A DNA stretch of 64,000 bases from Ilyobacter_A sp963675185 (GCA_963675185.2 CAXXOH010000002.1:372001-436000); one strand, 5' to 3'. Counted from the first letter of the stretch, positions 17,426-26,657 are shown. Translations and numbers: made by a program. Notes: a model not told the origin generated them from the letters alone.

Positions 17426-19105
17426 TTAAGAAACCTTGACCTTGTAAACCCCAGCCTCATAAGGTTGGAGCTCCATTTTGTTTTCAATTATTTCCCCTCT
17501 GTTTGAATAGTTGGATATTACTAAGTCCCCAATCTCTATGTCTTTAGGTATTGAGCACTCCACACTGTCTTCGCTGAAATTTAGCACAACCAGGTACTGC
17601 TCATCCCCGTAGATTCTGAGATAAGAGTAGATTTTTTCATCCTCTTCTAAAATAGGTCTGTACTCGCCATATACCAGCCCGAGGTTGTTTTTTCTGAGCT
17701 CTATCATATCTTTATAGTAATAAAAAATTGAGCCCTTATCTTCCATAGCCTTCTCTACGTTTATATCTTTGTAGTTCGGGTTCACCTTTAACCAAGGAGT
17801 CCCATTTGTAAACCCTGCATTTTCAGAATCATCCCACTGCATAGGGGTTCTAGAATTGTCTCTACCTTTATAGTTGTAGGCCTTCATCAACTTATCGTGG
17901 CTTTCACCTTTGGCTATAGCTTCCCTATAGTGGTTCAATATCTCAAGGTCCCTGTAGTCGTTGATGTCATCCATCTTAATATTGGTCATGCCTATTTCTT
18001 CGCCCTGATAAATATATGGTGTCCCCTTCAATGTGAGAATGAAGGTAGCTAGCATTTTTGCACTCGCCACCCTGTACTCTCTGTCGTTTCCAAATTTTGA
18101 AACCGACCTTGGCTGGTCGTGGTTCATGAGAAACTGGCTGCCCCAACCGTTACACTCTTCAAGTGCTCTGTCCCATTTTCCTATGATTTCTTTTAGCTGT
18201 GTAAGTTTCCACGGAACTATGTCCCATTTCCCCTCGGGCCCTTCTCCAAGGCAGACATGCTCCATTTGGAAAATCATATCCAGCTCTTTTCTGTCTGCAT
18301 CTACCAGGTCCTGCCCCTGTTCTAAGCTGACACCAAAGCATTCCCCAACAGTCATAACATCATACTTTGACATACAGTTTTGATTCATCTCTTTTAAGAA
18401 CTCATGCAGTCTAGGGCTGTTCATATAGGTTTTGTTTTCTTTCCCCTCTTCTATATCAGTATATTCCGGGTATTTAGATATCATGTTTATTACATCCATC
18501 CTAAAGCCGTCTATCCCTTTTTCAAACCACCAGTTCATCATGTTGTATATCTCTTCCCTTAATTTAGGGTTTTCCCAATTCAGGTCTGGCTGTTTTTTGG
18601 AAAAAACGTGCAGGTAGTACTGCCCTGTTGCTTCGTCATACTTCCAGGCAGGGCCGCTGAAGCATGAAGTCCAGTTAGTCGGCTCCACTCGGTTTCCGTT
18701 TTCATCATATTTAGGGTCTTTCCAAATGTAGTAGTCCCTGTATGGGTTGTCTTTTGACTTTCTGGATTCCACAAACCACTGGTGCTCGTCCGAGCTGTGG
18801 TTTACAACTAGGTCCATGATGAGCTTTATACCCCTGGCATGAAGCCCATCTAGCAGTTCTTCCCAATCCGTCATGGTTCCGAATTTATCCATAACATCTT
18901 GGTAGTCGCTTATGTCATAACCGTTATCATCGTTGGGTGATTTGTACACAGGGTTTAACCATATTATATTTACCCCAAGCTTTTTTAAGTAATCCAGCTT
19001 TTCTATTATCCCCCTACAATCTCCTATGCCATCACCGTTAGAATCCATAAAACTCCTAGGGTAAATTTGGTATACTACCCCCTCTTTCCACCACTGCCTT
19101 TTCAT
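17426..19105 (-). CDS. malL: Oligo-1,6-glucosidase / alpha-glucosidase (GH13_31)
   Basis: Five hundred and fifty-nine residues, full length. It has DLVVNH (from Asp98), GFRMDVI with nucleophile Asp204, VGECFG with acid Glu255 and MNHDQPR with Asp330. The residue after the nucleophile is Val, which in this subfamily goes with alpha-1,6 rather than alpha-1,4 hydrolysis (established for isomaltases). No signal peptide, so it acts on imported oligosaccharide. A GCACACGGGTGC operator lies 157 bases upstream. The gene is followed by the wrecked solute-binding lipoprotein; the transport half of the operon is gone. trehalose-6-phosphate hydrolase is the main alternative. Confidence 0.88.
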   Translation of the reverse strand: MKRQWWKEGVVYQIYPRSFMDSNGDGIGDCRGIIEKLDYLKKLGVNIIWLNPVYKSPNDDNGYDISDYQDVMDKFGTMTDWEELLDGLHARGIKLIMDLVVNHSSDEHQWFVESRKSKDNPYRDYYIWKDPKYDENGNRVEPTNWTSCFSGPAWKYDEATGQYYLHVFSKKQPDLNWENPKLREEIYNMMNWWFEKGIDGFRMDVINMISKYPEYTDIEEGKENKTYMNSPRLHEFLKEMNQNCMSKYDVMTVGECFGVSLEQGQDLVDADRKELDMIFQMEHVCLGEGPEGKWDIVPWKLTQLKEIIGKWDRALEECNGWGSQFLMNHDQPRSVSKFGNDREYRVASAKMLATFILTLKGTPYIYQGEEIGMTNIKMDDINDYRDLEILNHYREAIAKGESHDKLMKAYNYKGRDNSRTPMQWDDSENAGFTNGTPWLKVNPNYKDINVEKAMEDKGSIFYYYKDMIELRKNNLGLVYGEYRPILEEDEKIYSYLRIYGDEQYLVVLNFSEDSVECSIPKDIEIGDLVISNYSNRGEIIENKMELQPYEAGVYKVKVS

Positions 19106-19261
19106 ACTTTATCCCATCCCCTTTAATTTATTTTTATACTTTAAATTCCATTGTTCATACAATATTAAAAAAAACGCTTAAAATATAGATGCTGAAGAAT
19201 ATAAACCCTTACAAAATAAAAATATCTCTGATCTATTTTTCCAGAAATTACCCCACTTCTC

Positions 19262-19273
19262 GCACACGGGTGC
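19262..19273. promoter_or_regulatory. LacI-type operator, GCACAC class, in front of malL
   Basis: GCACACGGGTGC within the longer near-palindrome CGCACACGGGTGCG. It is identical to the site at 20384-20395 before the LacI gene. It lies between the regulator's end and the malL start, so it should control malL. Confidence 0.75.
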
Positions 19274-19306
19274 GCAGACTGTTAAAAACACAACAAAAAT
19301 CTAAAT

Positions 19307-20350
19307 TCATACTTTTGCTGTCGATTGGCGTATCTCCAATTTTGGCTCGATTATCTCTTGTAATTTTTTTGATTTTACACTACTTAATTTATCTACTAAC
19401 CTTTTACAACCTATTTCCACTAGTTTCTCTGCCGGTTGATGAATAGTGGTAAGCTTTGGAGTATTGTATTTACCATATTCGATATCATCATATCCTATTA
19501 CAGAAAGGTCTTCAGGAACCCTTATTCCAAACTCCTTCAATGCAGCCATTATCCCAAGTGCCATTATGTCGGTTTGTGCAAATATAGCGCTATGCTGCCT
19601 GAGCATACCAATATTTTTTTTAACACACTCATATGCGGCCTCATAAGTTATGTCGCAAAAAATTATTTTCTTATCGTCAACTTCCAAATCGTTGTCCACA
19701 AGGGCTTTTTTATATCCCATGGTTCTGTCCTCAAACTCTCTGGTTTCTTCGTCCCACTCTTTGCATGTAAACGTGAGTATGTCTTTGTGCCCCAAATAAA
19801 TCAGGTGTTCTGTGGCCAAATACCCTCCCATAAATTGGTCTGTGCTGACAAACTCTACTTTAGAAGCAACTGAATTGTGCAACCTAAAATGCAGTAAAAC
19901 TGTAGGGATTTTTGACTCTAGTATAAACTCCCATTCCTCTTCGTTGAGGTTCGAAACTGCCAAGAGTAGGCCATCTATTTTTCTTCTATTGATAAGTTTT
20001 TTTATATTGCTTTCTTCCGTAAAAGGATTTTTAGGAAAGTCTATGATTGTATCGTATGAGGTTTTTGCCAGCTGCTTTCTTATCCCGTTTATCATGGAGT
20101 TGAAGAATGGGCCAACAGCGATCTCATCAAATCCTAAAGGAAATATTAGGCCTATGGTTCCAGTTTTATTTGTGCTGAGACTCCTAGCACTGTAGTTGTA
20201 CTCAAATCCAAGTTCTTTGGCTAGTTCCTTTATTCTGTCTCTGGTTTTCTGAGGGATCATATCATTGTCGTTCAGACTTCTAGATACCGTGGAGTGACTG
20301 ACTCCTGCTATTTTAGCTATATCTCTAATCGTTATTTTCTTTTTATCCAT
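19307..20350 (-). CDS. LacI-family transcriptional repressor (probable malL regulator)
   Basis: Three hundred and forty-seven residues from ATG 20350, which follows AGGTGG; the frame from 20389 runs through the operator and is rejected. The N-terminal HTH is ITIRDIAKIAGVSHSTVSRS followed by the hinge NYSARSLSTNKTGTIG. The periplasmic-binding-like core ends VIGYDDIEYGKYNTPKLTTI, normal for the family. It should repress malL and itself through the GCACACGGGTGC sites and be released by an alpha-glucoside or a derivative. Only these two sites of its class are in the window. Confidence 0.92.
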   Translation of the reverse strand: MDKKKITIRDIAKIAGVSHSTVSRSLNDNDMIPQKTRDRIKELAKELGFEYNYSARSLSTNKTGTIGLIFPLGFDEIAVGPFFNSMINGIRKQLAKTSYDTIIDFPKNPFTEESNIKKLINRRKIDGLLLAVSNLNEEEWEFILESKIPTVLLHFRLHNSVASKVEFVSTDQFMGGYLATEHLIYLGHKDILTFTCKEWDEETREFEDRTMGYKKALVDNDLEVDDKKIIFCDITYEAAYECVKKNIGMLRQHSAIFAQTDIMALGIMAALKEFGIRVPEDLSVIGYDDIEYGKYNTPKLTTIHQPAEKLVEIGCKRLVDKLSSVKSKKLQEIIEPKLEIRQSTAKV

Positions 20351-20383
20351 ATTACCACCTATACTAAACCACTTGATTTTTAA

Positions 20384-20395
20384 GCACACGGGTGC
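20384..20395. promoter_or_regulatory. LacI-type operator, GCACAC class, in front of its regulator gene
   Basis: GCACACGGGTGC, exact copy of the site before malL, located 34 bases upstream of the regulator ATG. Autoregulation is the straightforward reading. Confidence 0.75.
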
Positions 20396-20514
20396 ATCTA
20401 GTAAATAATCTACCTCTTTTTAGAAAGATTGTCAACTTTTTTATTTTTCACAACACTTTTATCATAGATTTTTAGGTAGCTTGTAAATTACTGAATTTAT
20501 CTAAAAAATCTTTT

Positions 20515-20716
20515 TTGGCAACAGAGTTTCACAGAGCTGATAAATATGAGTTACACAGAGAAAAAATCTTAAAATAAAAATATTTTTGTCACGAATCTTC
20601 ACGTATCACACGAATCATTCAAAAGATCTAATATCTAAACTCTTTTTTGTTACTCCGTGCAACTCTGTGTCCAAAATATAATTTTTTATTCATGTCCATT
20701 CGCGCGATTCGTGACT
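20515..20716. repeat. Noncoding element with interleaved inverted CACAGAG and CACGAAT repeats
   Basis: ACAGAGTTTCACAGAG and GTTACACAGAG at 20519-20570 are answered in reverse orientation by ACTCCGTGCAACTCTGTGT at 20651-20671. GTCACGAATC with CACGAAT at 20588-20616 is answered by GATTCGTGAC at 20705-20714. The order is A, B, A', B', allowing pseudoknot-like or alternative pairings. No ORF overlaps it. It looks like a miniature repeat element, not an IS. Confidence 0.55.
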
Positions 20717-20802
20717 AAAACAAATGTTTTCTATTTTTATGACTTTAAATCAACTCAATACTTCAGCTAAAATCTCAGATCAAATGCTTTATAGTTTAAT
20801 TT

Positions 20803-21306
20803 TTAATATAAATTTTTAAGCACGGGTTTCAATGCTATTTTTATTCCTGCCAGTATTATAACCGCGGTCAGCACAAATACAATTGTCCAATGGTTCCAAT
20901 TATTAAAAACCAAAGCCATGGCAACACCTGCTGCAGGCGGGTGCTCCGCATTGACAAGGGTCATCAAAAACGTCGCTAGACCGACTGCAAGTGCGGCAAA
21001 GATTACAAAAGGGCGACTATGAGGAGCAATGAAATTCATCATTATCAGAATCTCTAAAATTAGGCGTGAAAAAATCCCGACTAGAGTCCCGACAATATAC
21101 CCGCCTATAAGAGGTCTTATTCTAGAGGCGTAAGACTTCGGCATTGTAAAAATAATAAAAGTGGTAGCCCCAAGGCTTGCCACGATGGTCGTGTATTCAA
21201 GTACATCAAAAATCAAAAAAATCACAAGGATGGCAAAAGTTGCCAAAGAACATTGAAAAACATATCTTTTCATGTTTAATTTTACTTTAGGATCAATTAA
21301 TTTCAT
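20803..21306 (-). CDS. HPP-family integral membrane protein
   Basis: One hundred and sixty-seven residues from ATG 21306 behind GGAGGAG. Four membrane helices fit, with NAEHPPAAGVAMA carrying the HPP signature that names the family, and LGATTFIIF in helix two. No CBS domains are attached. Related plant and cyanobacterial proteins have been linked to nitrite transport, but function in other bacteria is open. It is monocistronic. The repeat element lies right behind it. Confidence 0.88.
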   Translation of the reverse strand: MKLIDPKVKLNMKRYVFQCSLATFAILVIFLIFDVLEYTTIVASLGATTFIIFTMPKSYASRIRPLIGGYIVGTLVGIFSRLILEILIMMNFIAPHSRPFVIFAALAVGLATFLMTLVNAEHPPAAGVAMALVFNNWNHWTIVFVLTAVIILAGIKIALKPVLKNLY

Positions 21307-21640
21307 ATTCTCCTCCACATCGCATAATTATGAAGTTGCTGCCTTCAATATAGTTATAATTTATATACATATTATTCCGTTTTCTGTCAATAACAATATT
21401 TAATCATATATAAATTAAATGAAGTTTTTTATACGTCTAAATATTTTTAATAAATATTCGGCCAAAAAATTAAGCTATCATAAAAAAACGTTAAAGGTAC
21501 TTATTCTTATTTTCTGGTAAACTACTAAAAACCCTTCCTTTATCCCCATTGCAATCTCAAATATAAATAGACATACTTAATATTAATTTTTTATTTGACT
21601 TTTTTGAAAATATATTGTATTCTTAACCAGAACAAGCCAG

Positions 21641-21654
21641 GTTAAACGATTAAC
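21641..21654. promoter_or_regulatory. LacI-type operator, GTTAA class, site 3
   Basis: GTTAAACGATTAAC, 16 bases before the TTG start of the LacI gene at 21670, so within its transcript start or leader. Supports autoregulation. Confidence 0.8.
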
Positions 21655-21669
21655 AAAAGAGGTGGTCTT

Positions 21670-22674
21670 TTGAAAAAAGTAACTATAAAAGATATTGCAA
21701 AAGAAGCTGGAGTATCAGTTGCTACAGTTTCAAACGTTATAAACGGTATAAATAAATGTACGCCGGAGACAAAAGCTAGAATACTAAAAGTAATGGATGC
21801 CTTAAACTATAAACAGAACCTAGCTGCAAAAGCGCTTGCCACAAACAGATCCAACCTCATAGGCTTTGTGCTAAACAAAGGGCTTCTGCAGGAAAACCCC
21901 TTCTATAGCACCCTCCTTTCCGGGATGGATTCCGCTATAAGGAAAAGTGAAAACTACGACCTTTTGATAGCAGGTGCTTTTAAAGACAGTACAGGAGAAT
22001 TTTCCGTAACTGACTGGATTCAAAAGAGGAGCCTGGATGCTGTGGTTTTTATGGGCATAACCGACGAAGAAATACTAAAGGATGTAGACAAGCTTGGGAT
22101 ACCTATGGTACTCATCGATTTGAAATTTGAAAGTTTAAAAAATGCATTTTTTATAACAATAGACGACGAACTAGGTGGATACCTCGCAACAAAACACCTA
22201 ATTGAGAAAGGTTATAGAAACATTGCCTTTGTAGGAGCTGAATGCATCGACGGCATAATGAAGGAAAGATATGAAGGATACCTAAGAGCACATCTGGAGG
22301 CGGAACTCGAACCTTCTGAAAAAAATATATTCTTAGAAAATGTTTCGTATGAAGGTGGATTAAAGGTAGGAGAAAGGCTTCTTTCAGCAGAGGGTCTAGA
22401 CGCTATCTTCTGTGTTGCAGATATAATGGCTTTTGGAATAATGAAAACCCTAAGCCAGTCAAATAAAAATATACCTGAAAACCTGGCGATAATAGGTTTT
22501 GACAACCTAAAATCTTCCGAGTATATAATCCCTGCCTTGACTACAATAGACCAGAATATTTTTTTAAAAGGGAAAAAATCTATAGAAGTACTTCTTGATA
22601 AACTTGAAGGTAAAAGTATAGATTATAAAAATATAGTTATCCCTATAAAATTAATAAAAGGAGAAACTACCTAG
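21670..22674 (+). CDS. LacI-family transcriptional repressor (probable GTTAA-class regulator)
   Basis: Three hundred and thirty-four residues. HTH VTIKDIAKEAGVSVATVSNV with hinge AKALATNRSNLIG; the core ends IIGFDNLKSSEYIIPALTTI. The start is TTG 21670 behind GAGGTGG. A GTTAANCGNTTAAC palindrome lies just before the start and another 23 bases after its stop, in front of the GH13-ROK region. Two more stand at 9.5 and 9.7 kb, so this protein is the best candidate for the regulator of a maltodextrin-type regulon spread over the window. The inducer is not readable. Confidence 0.92.
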   Translation: MKKVTIKDIAKEAGVSVATVSNVINGINKCTPETKARILKVMDALNYKQNLAAKALATNRSNLIGFVLNKGLLQENPFYSTLLSGMDSAIRKSENYDLLIAGAFKDSTGEFSVTDWIQKRSLDAVVFMGITDEEILKDVDKLGIPMVLIDLKFESLKNAFFITIDDELGGYLATKHLIEKGYRNIAFVGAECIDGIMKERYEGYLRAHLEAELEPSEKNIFLENVSYEGGLKVGERLLSAEGLDAIFCVADIMAFGIMKTLSQSNKNIPENLAIIGFDNLKSSEYIIPALTTIDQNIFLKGKKSIEVLLDKLEGKSIDYKNIVIPIKLIKGETT

Positions 22675-22696
22675 TCTTCTCTTTTTTGCCTGTTAA

Positions 22697-22710
22697 GTTA
22701 ACCGTTTAAC
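22697..22710. promoter_or_regulatory. LacI-type operator, GTTAA class, site 4
   Basis: GTTAACCGTTTAAC, a perfect palindrome apart from its centre, followed by a half-site GATTAAC. It lies between the regulator and an IS630 remnant. Before that insertion it would have stood some 80 bases from the GH13 start at 23,903. Confidence 0.75.
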
Positions 22711-22740
22711 CATTGATTAACTTCCTTATTTTATTGAAAC

Positions 22741-23860
22741 ATTATAGTTAATCCTTAAAAAAATGGCAGGAAATCCCATAAAATTTTTAAATATTATTAT
22801 GGGTGATGTTTTATGAAACAAATATTATATCTCGAGGAATTAAAAAAACTAATTTCTATTGAAAAGGATTTAAAAGTTAAACTTAAATTCATAGCTATTA
22901 ATACTGCTGCGAAGCAATCTTCAATTCCAAAAGTAGCTGAACTTTTGGATATTCCAGAAAGAACTCTATATAGATGGGTTGATAATTGGAATCTATACAA
23001 GCGTGAAGGTTTGGTTTCACACTATTATAAATCCGGTAGAAAATCTATTCTATCTGAATCAGAGATGGAACAACTTAAAGAGATACTTTCTAATAAAGGA
23101 GCTTTTACCACTGAAGAAGCTCGAAGTATTATTTACTGTGAATTTAAAAAATCAATCTCTTCAAAAAGACTTAGAGTGATTTTAAAAGAAAAGCTAAAAT
23201 TTAATTTGTCCAAACCTTATGTTAAAAGTAATAAGCGTCCGGATAATGCAGAAGAAATACTTTCTAAAAAATAAAAAAACATAGCGGATGATCTTAAGAA
23301 AAAAGATGTCCCTTTAAAAGGTGTTTGTCTTGGTTTCTTAGATGAAACTACACCACAGTCTAATTCTAATACTGTGCGCTTCTGGCCTAAAGAGCCAAAA
23401 CTTACAGTAGAAAAACATATAGAGAAATGGAAAAATAACACCGTAGGTTTCTATGCATTGAGAGGTAATAGCTGTCTTTCGTTTATGAACTCATCAAAGA
23501 AAGAGGAAATAGGAAAATTTCTCCAAAAGATCCGAGCTATAAATTCTGAATTTAAAAGAATTATAATCATCTTGGACAATTTTAAAAGCCATCACAGTAA
23601 ATACATATTAGATTATGCTGAAAAACATGACATAATCTTAATTTTTCTACCTCCCTACTCACCAGATCTAAACCCAATAGAGTTCATATGGAAGAGTATT
23701 AAACGCGAAATTTCTAAAAATTTTTTTTGACATTGATTGATATTAAGAAATTGATATATGCTAGTTTTATCGAATTTTCTAGTTCTTTAAGTTTCGCCAA
23801 ATCATGGATGTATAAATTCTTACCAAATTTTTTGTCAAATATTTAGAGACTAACTATAAT
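22741..23860 (+). mobile_element. IS630-family element, inactivated
   Basis: Imperfect inverted repeats ATTATAGTTAATCCTTAAA (22741-22759) and, reversed, ATTATAGTTAGTCTCTAAA (23842-23860) bound a broken IS630-type transposase gene. It lies between the GTTAA operator site 4 and the GH13 gene. IS630 elements insert at TA; exact outermost bases cannot be fixed. Confidence 0.8.
22813..23846 (+). pseudogene. IS630-family transposase with a nonsense codon and a frameshift
   Basis: The first 153 codons encode the HTH part (AELLDIPERTLYRWVDNW). An in-frame TAA at 23272 interrupts SKK*KNIADDLKKKD; the frame then continues with GVCLGFLDETTPQSN, IIIILDNFKSHHSKY and LPPYSPDLNPIEFIWKSIKR, the IS630 DDE(D) core. 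A frameshift in the T-run at about 23,720 separates the tail SFAKSWMYKFLPNFL, which ends at 23846. Translated across both defects it is a complete IS630 enzyme, so decay is recent. Confidence 0.9.
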
Positions 23861-23902
23861 CAATAAATTAAAGTTTTTATAAAATGAAGGGAGCATATAA
23901 AA

Positions 23903-24737
23903 GTGAAAAAAATCTGGTGGAAAGAAGTTACAGGATATCAAATATACCCAAGAAGCTTCATGGACAGTAACGGAGATGGAATCGGGGATATCAACGGTAT
24001 CATTTCAAAGCTAGACTATCTTAAAGAACTTGGAATAGACCTCGTATGGGTATCACCTATGTACGAGTCTCCAAATGATGATAACGGTTACGACATAAGC
24101 GACTACCAAGATATTTTAAAAGAATTTGGAACAATGCAGGAGTTCGACCTGCTTTTATCAGAAGTGCATAAAAGGAGGATGAAGCTTATACTAGATCTTG
24201 TTATAAACCACACCAGCGATGAGCACCCCTGGTTTATAGAATCAAAAAGCTCTAAGGACAACCCTAAAAGAGATTGTTATATCTGGAAAGACCCTAAGTA
24301 CGATAAAAATGGAAAAAGAATGGAACCAAACAACTGGGAGAGCATCTTCAAGGGATCAGCTTGGGAATATTCAAACGAAACAGGGCAGTACTACCTGCAC
24401 CTTTTTTCCAAAAAACAGCCTGATCTAAATTGGGAAAACAAAGAGGTCAGGCAGGAAATATACAAGCTGATAAACTGGTGGCTGGACAAGGGGATAGACG
24501 GATTCAGGGTCGACGCCATAAGCCATATAAAAAAGGAAGAGGGCTTAGAAGATATGCCTAACCCTAAAAAATTGAAATACGTGGAATCCTTCGACAAGCA
24601 CATGAATGTACAGGGAATCCATAAACATTTGGAGGAACTAAAAGAAAATACCCTCAGCAAGTATAACATAATGACAGTTGGGGAAGCAAACGGGGTTACC
24701 ACTAAGGACGCACACCTTTGGGTAGGAGATGAAGATG
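23903..24737 (+). pseudogene. GH13 alpha-glucosidase, N-terminal half fused to a ROK remnant
   Basis: From GTG 23903 (behind AAGGGAG) the first about 277 residues align through their motifs with the intact malL at 17.4 kb: WWKEVTGYQIYPRSFMDSNG, DLVINH at Asp98 and GFRVDAIS with the nucleophile Asp204, and Glu261 in VGEANG. The residue after the nucleophile is Ala, not Val, so the parent enzyme was probably alpha-1,4 specific. After ..HLWVGDEDG the frame runs directly into ROK sequence. The region with the third catalytic Asp and the C-domain is gone, so no activity is expected. The junction suggests a deletion of roughly 1 kb or more. Confidence 0.88.
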
Positions 24738-25478
24738 GTCTAGGTACGGGGATACCTGGACCCGCAAATACTGATACAGGAGTTGTGGAGTTTTGCGTGA
24801 ACCTAAAATGTTGGAACAAGCTAAATGTTTCCCAAGTCTTGGGAGAAAAGCTTGACGTACCTGTTCATGTGGATAACGATGTTAATCGTTATCACGCTAT
24901 GGGAAGCCTTGAAAGGGTCTGGGAAAGGTTACAAAAACATAATTGGAATAGCTGTAGGAAGCGGTATCGGCGGAGGGATAGTTGTAAACGGCAACTTGGT
25001 ATCGGGAACAAGCGGGGCTGCAGGTGAAGTTGGGCACATAAAACTTGTAAAGAACGGAAAAATTTGCGGGTGCGGGCAAAATGGGGGCTGGGAGGCATAC
25101 GCATCGGCAACTGGCCTCATAAGGGAGGCCAAATCTAGACTTGCTGTAAACAGGGAGAATCTTTTGTGGGAAAGTTTCAACGGAAACCTGGAAAGTCTGG
25201 AAGCAAAACATGTGTTTGATGCAGCAAAAAAGGGGGATGCGTTTTCAAAAGATCTTGTAGCTTATGAAGTTGAGTATCTTGCATTCGGACTTTCGGCTCT
25301 TATAAACACGCTGAATCCAGAAGTAGTTGTAGTAGGAGGATGGGTTTTACTTTCGGGTGATATACTTTTTGGTCAGTTGAAAGAGGAGCTTAAAAAGATT
25401 GAAATCAAAGCCGCTAGTTTGGGCAATGAGGCGGGAATAATAGGGGGCGCCGCCTTGGTCGTTTCAAAACACGACTAA
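24738..25478 (+). pseudogene. ROK-family sugar kinase/regulator remnant, frameshifted
   Basis: After the junction the frame reads GTGIPGPANTDTGVV, VPVHVDNDVN, then a 2-base loss near 24,905 moves the rest to another frame: GYKNIIGIAVGSGIGGGIVV, SGAAGEVGHIKLV, CGCGQNGGWEAYAS and NPEVVVVGGWVLLSGD. These are ROK landmarks (glucokinase type). The N-terminal ATP loop DxGxT is missing. The zinc motif CxCGxxGCxE reads CGCGQNGGWE, so its third Cys is Gly. Three separate lesions mark it as dead. It was presumably the kinase for glucose released by the GH13 enzyme. Confidence 0.88.
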
Positions 25479-25797
25479 GAATATTGTCTGAGCGCACGTT
25501 TTGAGTATTATAAAATACCGTAGTGACAGAGAGCTTATAAAAATATGCATCGGCTGAAATAGCCTCTTACTTTTATTTCGATCCTTTAAAGTATAAAGTA
25601 GCTTGATGAATAACTCCAATGTAAGGTAGCTAACACAATCGTCCACAAAGATTCATAACTATAAATTCTTTTTAGCATAAAGAATCAAATTTCATTTAAA
25701 TAAAATGTATAAATAGCAAAGCAGCTAGTTAAAACTAGCTGCCTTTTATAATATGTGATTAATTTTTTTGAATTTTATAACTCTTTCAATTATTATT
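25479..25797. other. Gap with a terminator hairpin
   Basis: About 320 bases. Apart from the hairpin GCAGCTAGTT..AACTAGCTGC at 25721-25742 I see no ORF with a start or other structure. Confidence 0.5.
25721..25747 (+). terminator. Bidirectional terminator between the ROK remnant and the PAS gene
   Basis: GCAGCTAGTT pairs perfectly with AACTAGCTGC and is followed by TTTT on the plus strand. On the minus strand it sits about 50 bases past the PAS gene stop. Confidence 0.8.
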
Positions 25798-26193
25798 TTA
25801 ATTTAAAACTGTTATTACCCCAATGAGACCTAAAACTTCCTTTTTTTTGTTTAAAAAAGTTGATTTTTTAAAAATTACGTCATGTTGTTTTTTATCACTG
25901 GATTCAACTTTAAACTTATATACCTGTATTCCAGGATTATTAATAAGTTCATTATCCTGTTCATAGTATTTTTCTGCAAATTCTTCGGGAGCAATATCAA
26001 AAACAGTTTTTCCTACAATTTCATCCCTAGAGAAATTGACAAACTCTTCAAAAGCCTTATTGCACTCTATATAAATTCCATTCTTATCTTTATAAAAAAT
26101 AGGTTTTGGTATAGTGTTTAAAAGTTTTCTAACAGCTTCTTTATTTTTATTATCGTTGTTTTTATTTTCAAAAAAATTATATATATTCAACAC
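25798..26193 (-). CDS. Single-domain PAS sensor protein
   Basis: One hundred and thirty-one residues, nearly all one PAS fold: PKPIFYKDKNGIYIECNKAF (about 29-48), VNFSRDEIVGKTVFDIAPEE and the closing strands GLIGVITVLN. It has no kinase, HTH or GGDEF output domain, so it may act by dimerising with another PAS protein or be a truncated histidine kinase. PAS_4-type domains often bind small ligands or aromatic compounds. ATG 26193 follows an AAGGAG site. The neighbours give no hint. Confidence 0.8.
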   Translation of the reverse strand: MLNIYNFFENKNNDNKNKEAVRKLLNTIPKPIFYKDKNGIYIECNKAFEEFVNFSRDEIVGKTVFDIAPEEFAEKYYEQDNELINNPGIQVYKFKVESSDKKQHDVIFKKSTFLNKKKEVLGLIGVITVLN

Positions 26194-26657
26194 GATCTCC
26201 TTTTATATAAAATAAATCTCTTTAAAATAACCTCAAATAATTTTTCTATAAAATTATCTTTATCCAAAATTTTGTCAAACTTTCAGAACACTAAAACACA
26301 TTTTCCAGCATCAGAATTTACGTTTCAATTCTACAAATCAACATATCCTCCCTTAAATACTGGCCTATATCTATAAATATAATACTTTAATTTATGTTAA
26401 AAATCAATGTATATTTTTCACTTGGGCACAACCGACATCGATCTGATAGACGGTCCGAATATCTTTTACAACAAAGCACTTCTTAGAACAAGAGAAAACT
26501 ACAGATGAACTTTCCTTCCCAGAATAATTCATGCAGCAATTAAAGAAAATTCCAATTGAACATCAATTTGATTCGATCAACCATATATAAAATATTTTCA
26601 GCCTTCCTAAACCTTTATCCGTTGATTTCCTATAAAATAAATAGATTGCAATAAATA
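26194..26657. other. Gap with a short coding-like fragment
   Basis: About 460 bases, AT-rich. On the plus strand 26420-26505 reads HLGTTDIDLIDGPNIFYNKA then LLRTRENYR and a stop, with local composition unlike its surroundings, and the same frame resumes after the stop with TFLPRIIHAAIKENSN. This looks like the debris of a gene I cannot name. Confidence 0.35.

Noticed and set aside
18033..18774. Plus-strand and second minus-strand frames within malL
   Set aside because: Shadow frames of a clearly coding GH13 gene.
24391..25211. Several long minus-strand frames opposite the GH13-ROK region
   Set aside because: They are Pro/Ser-rich mirror frames of the coding strand without starts or motifs.
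25798..26193. PAS protein as a truncated histidine kinase
   Set aside because: No kinase sequence is found on the same strand downstream before the terminator; it reads as a complete single-domain gene.
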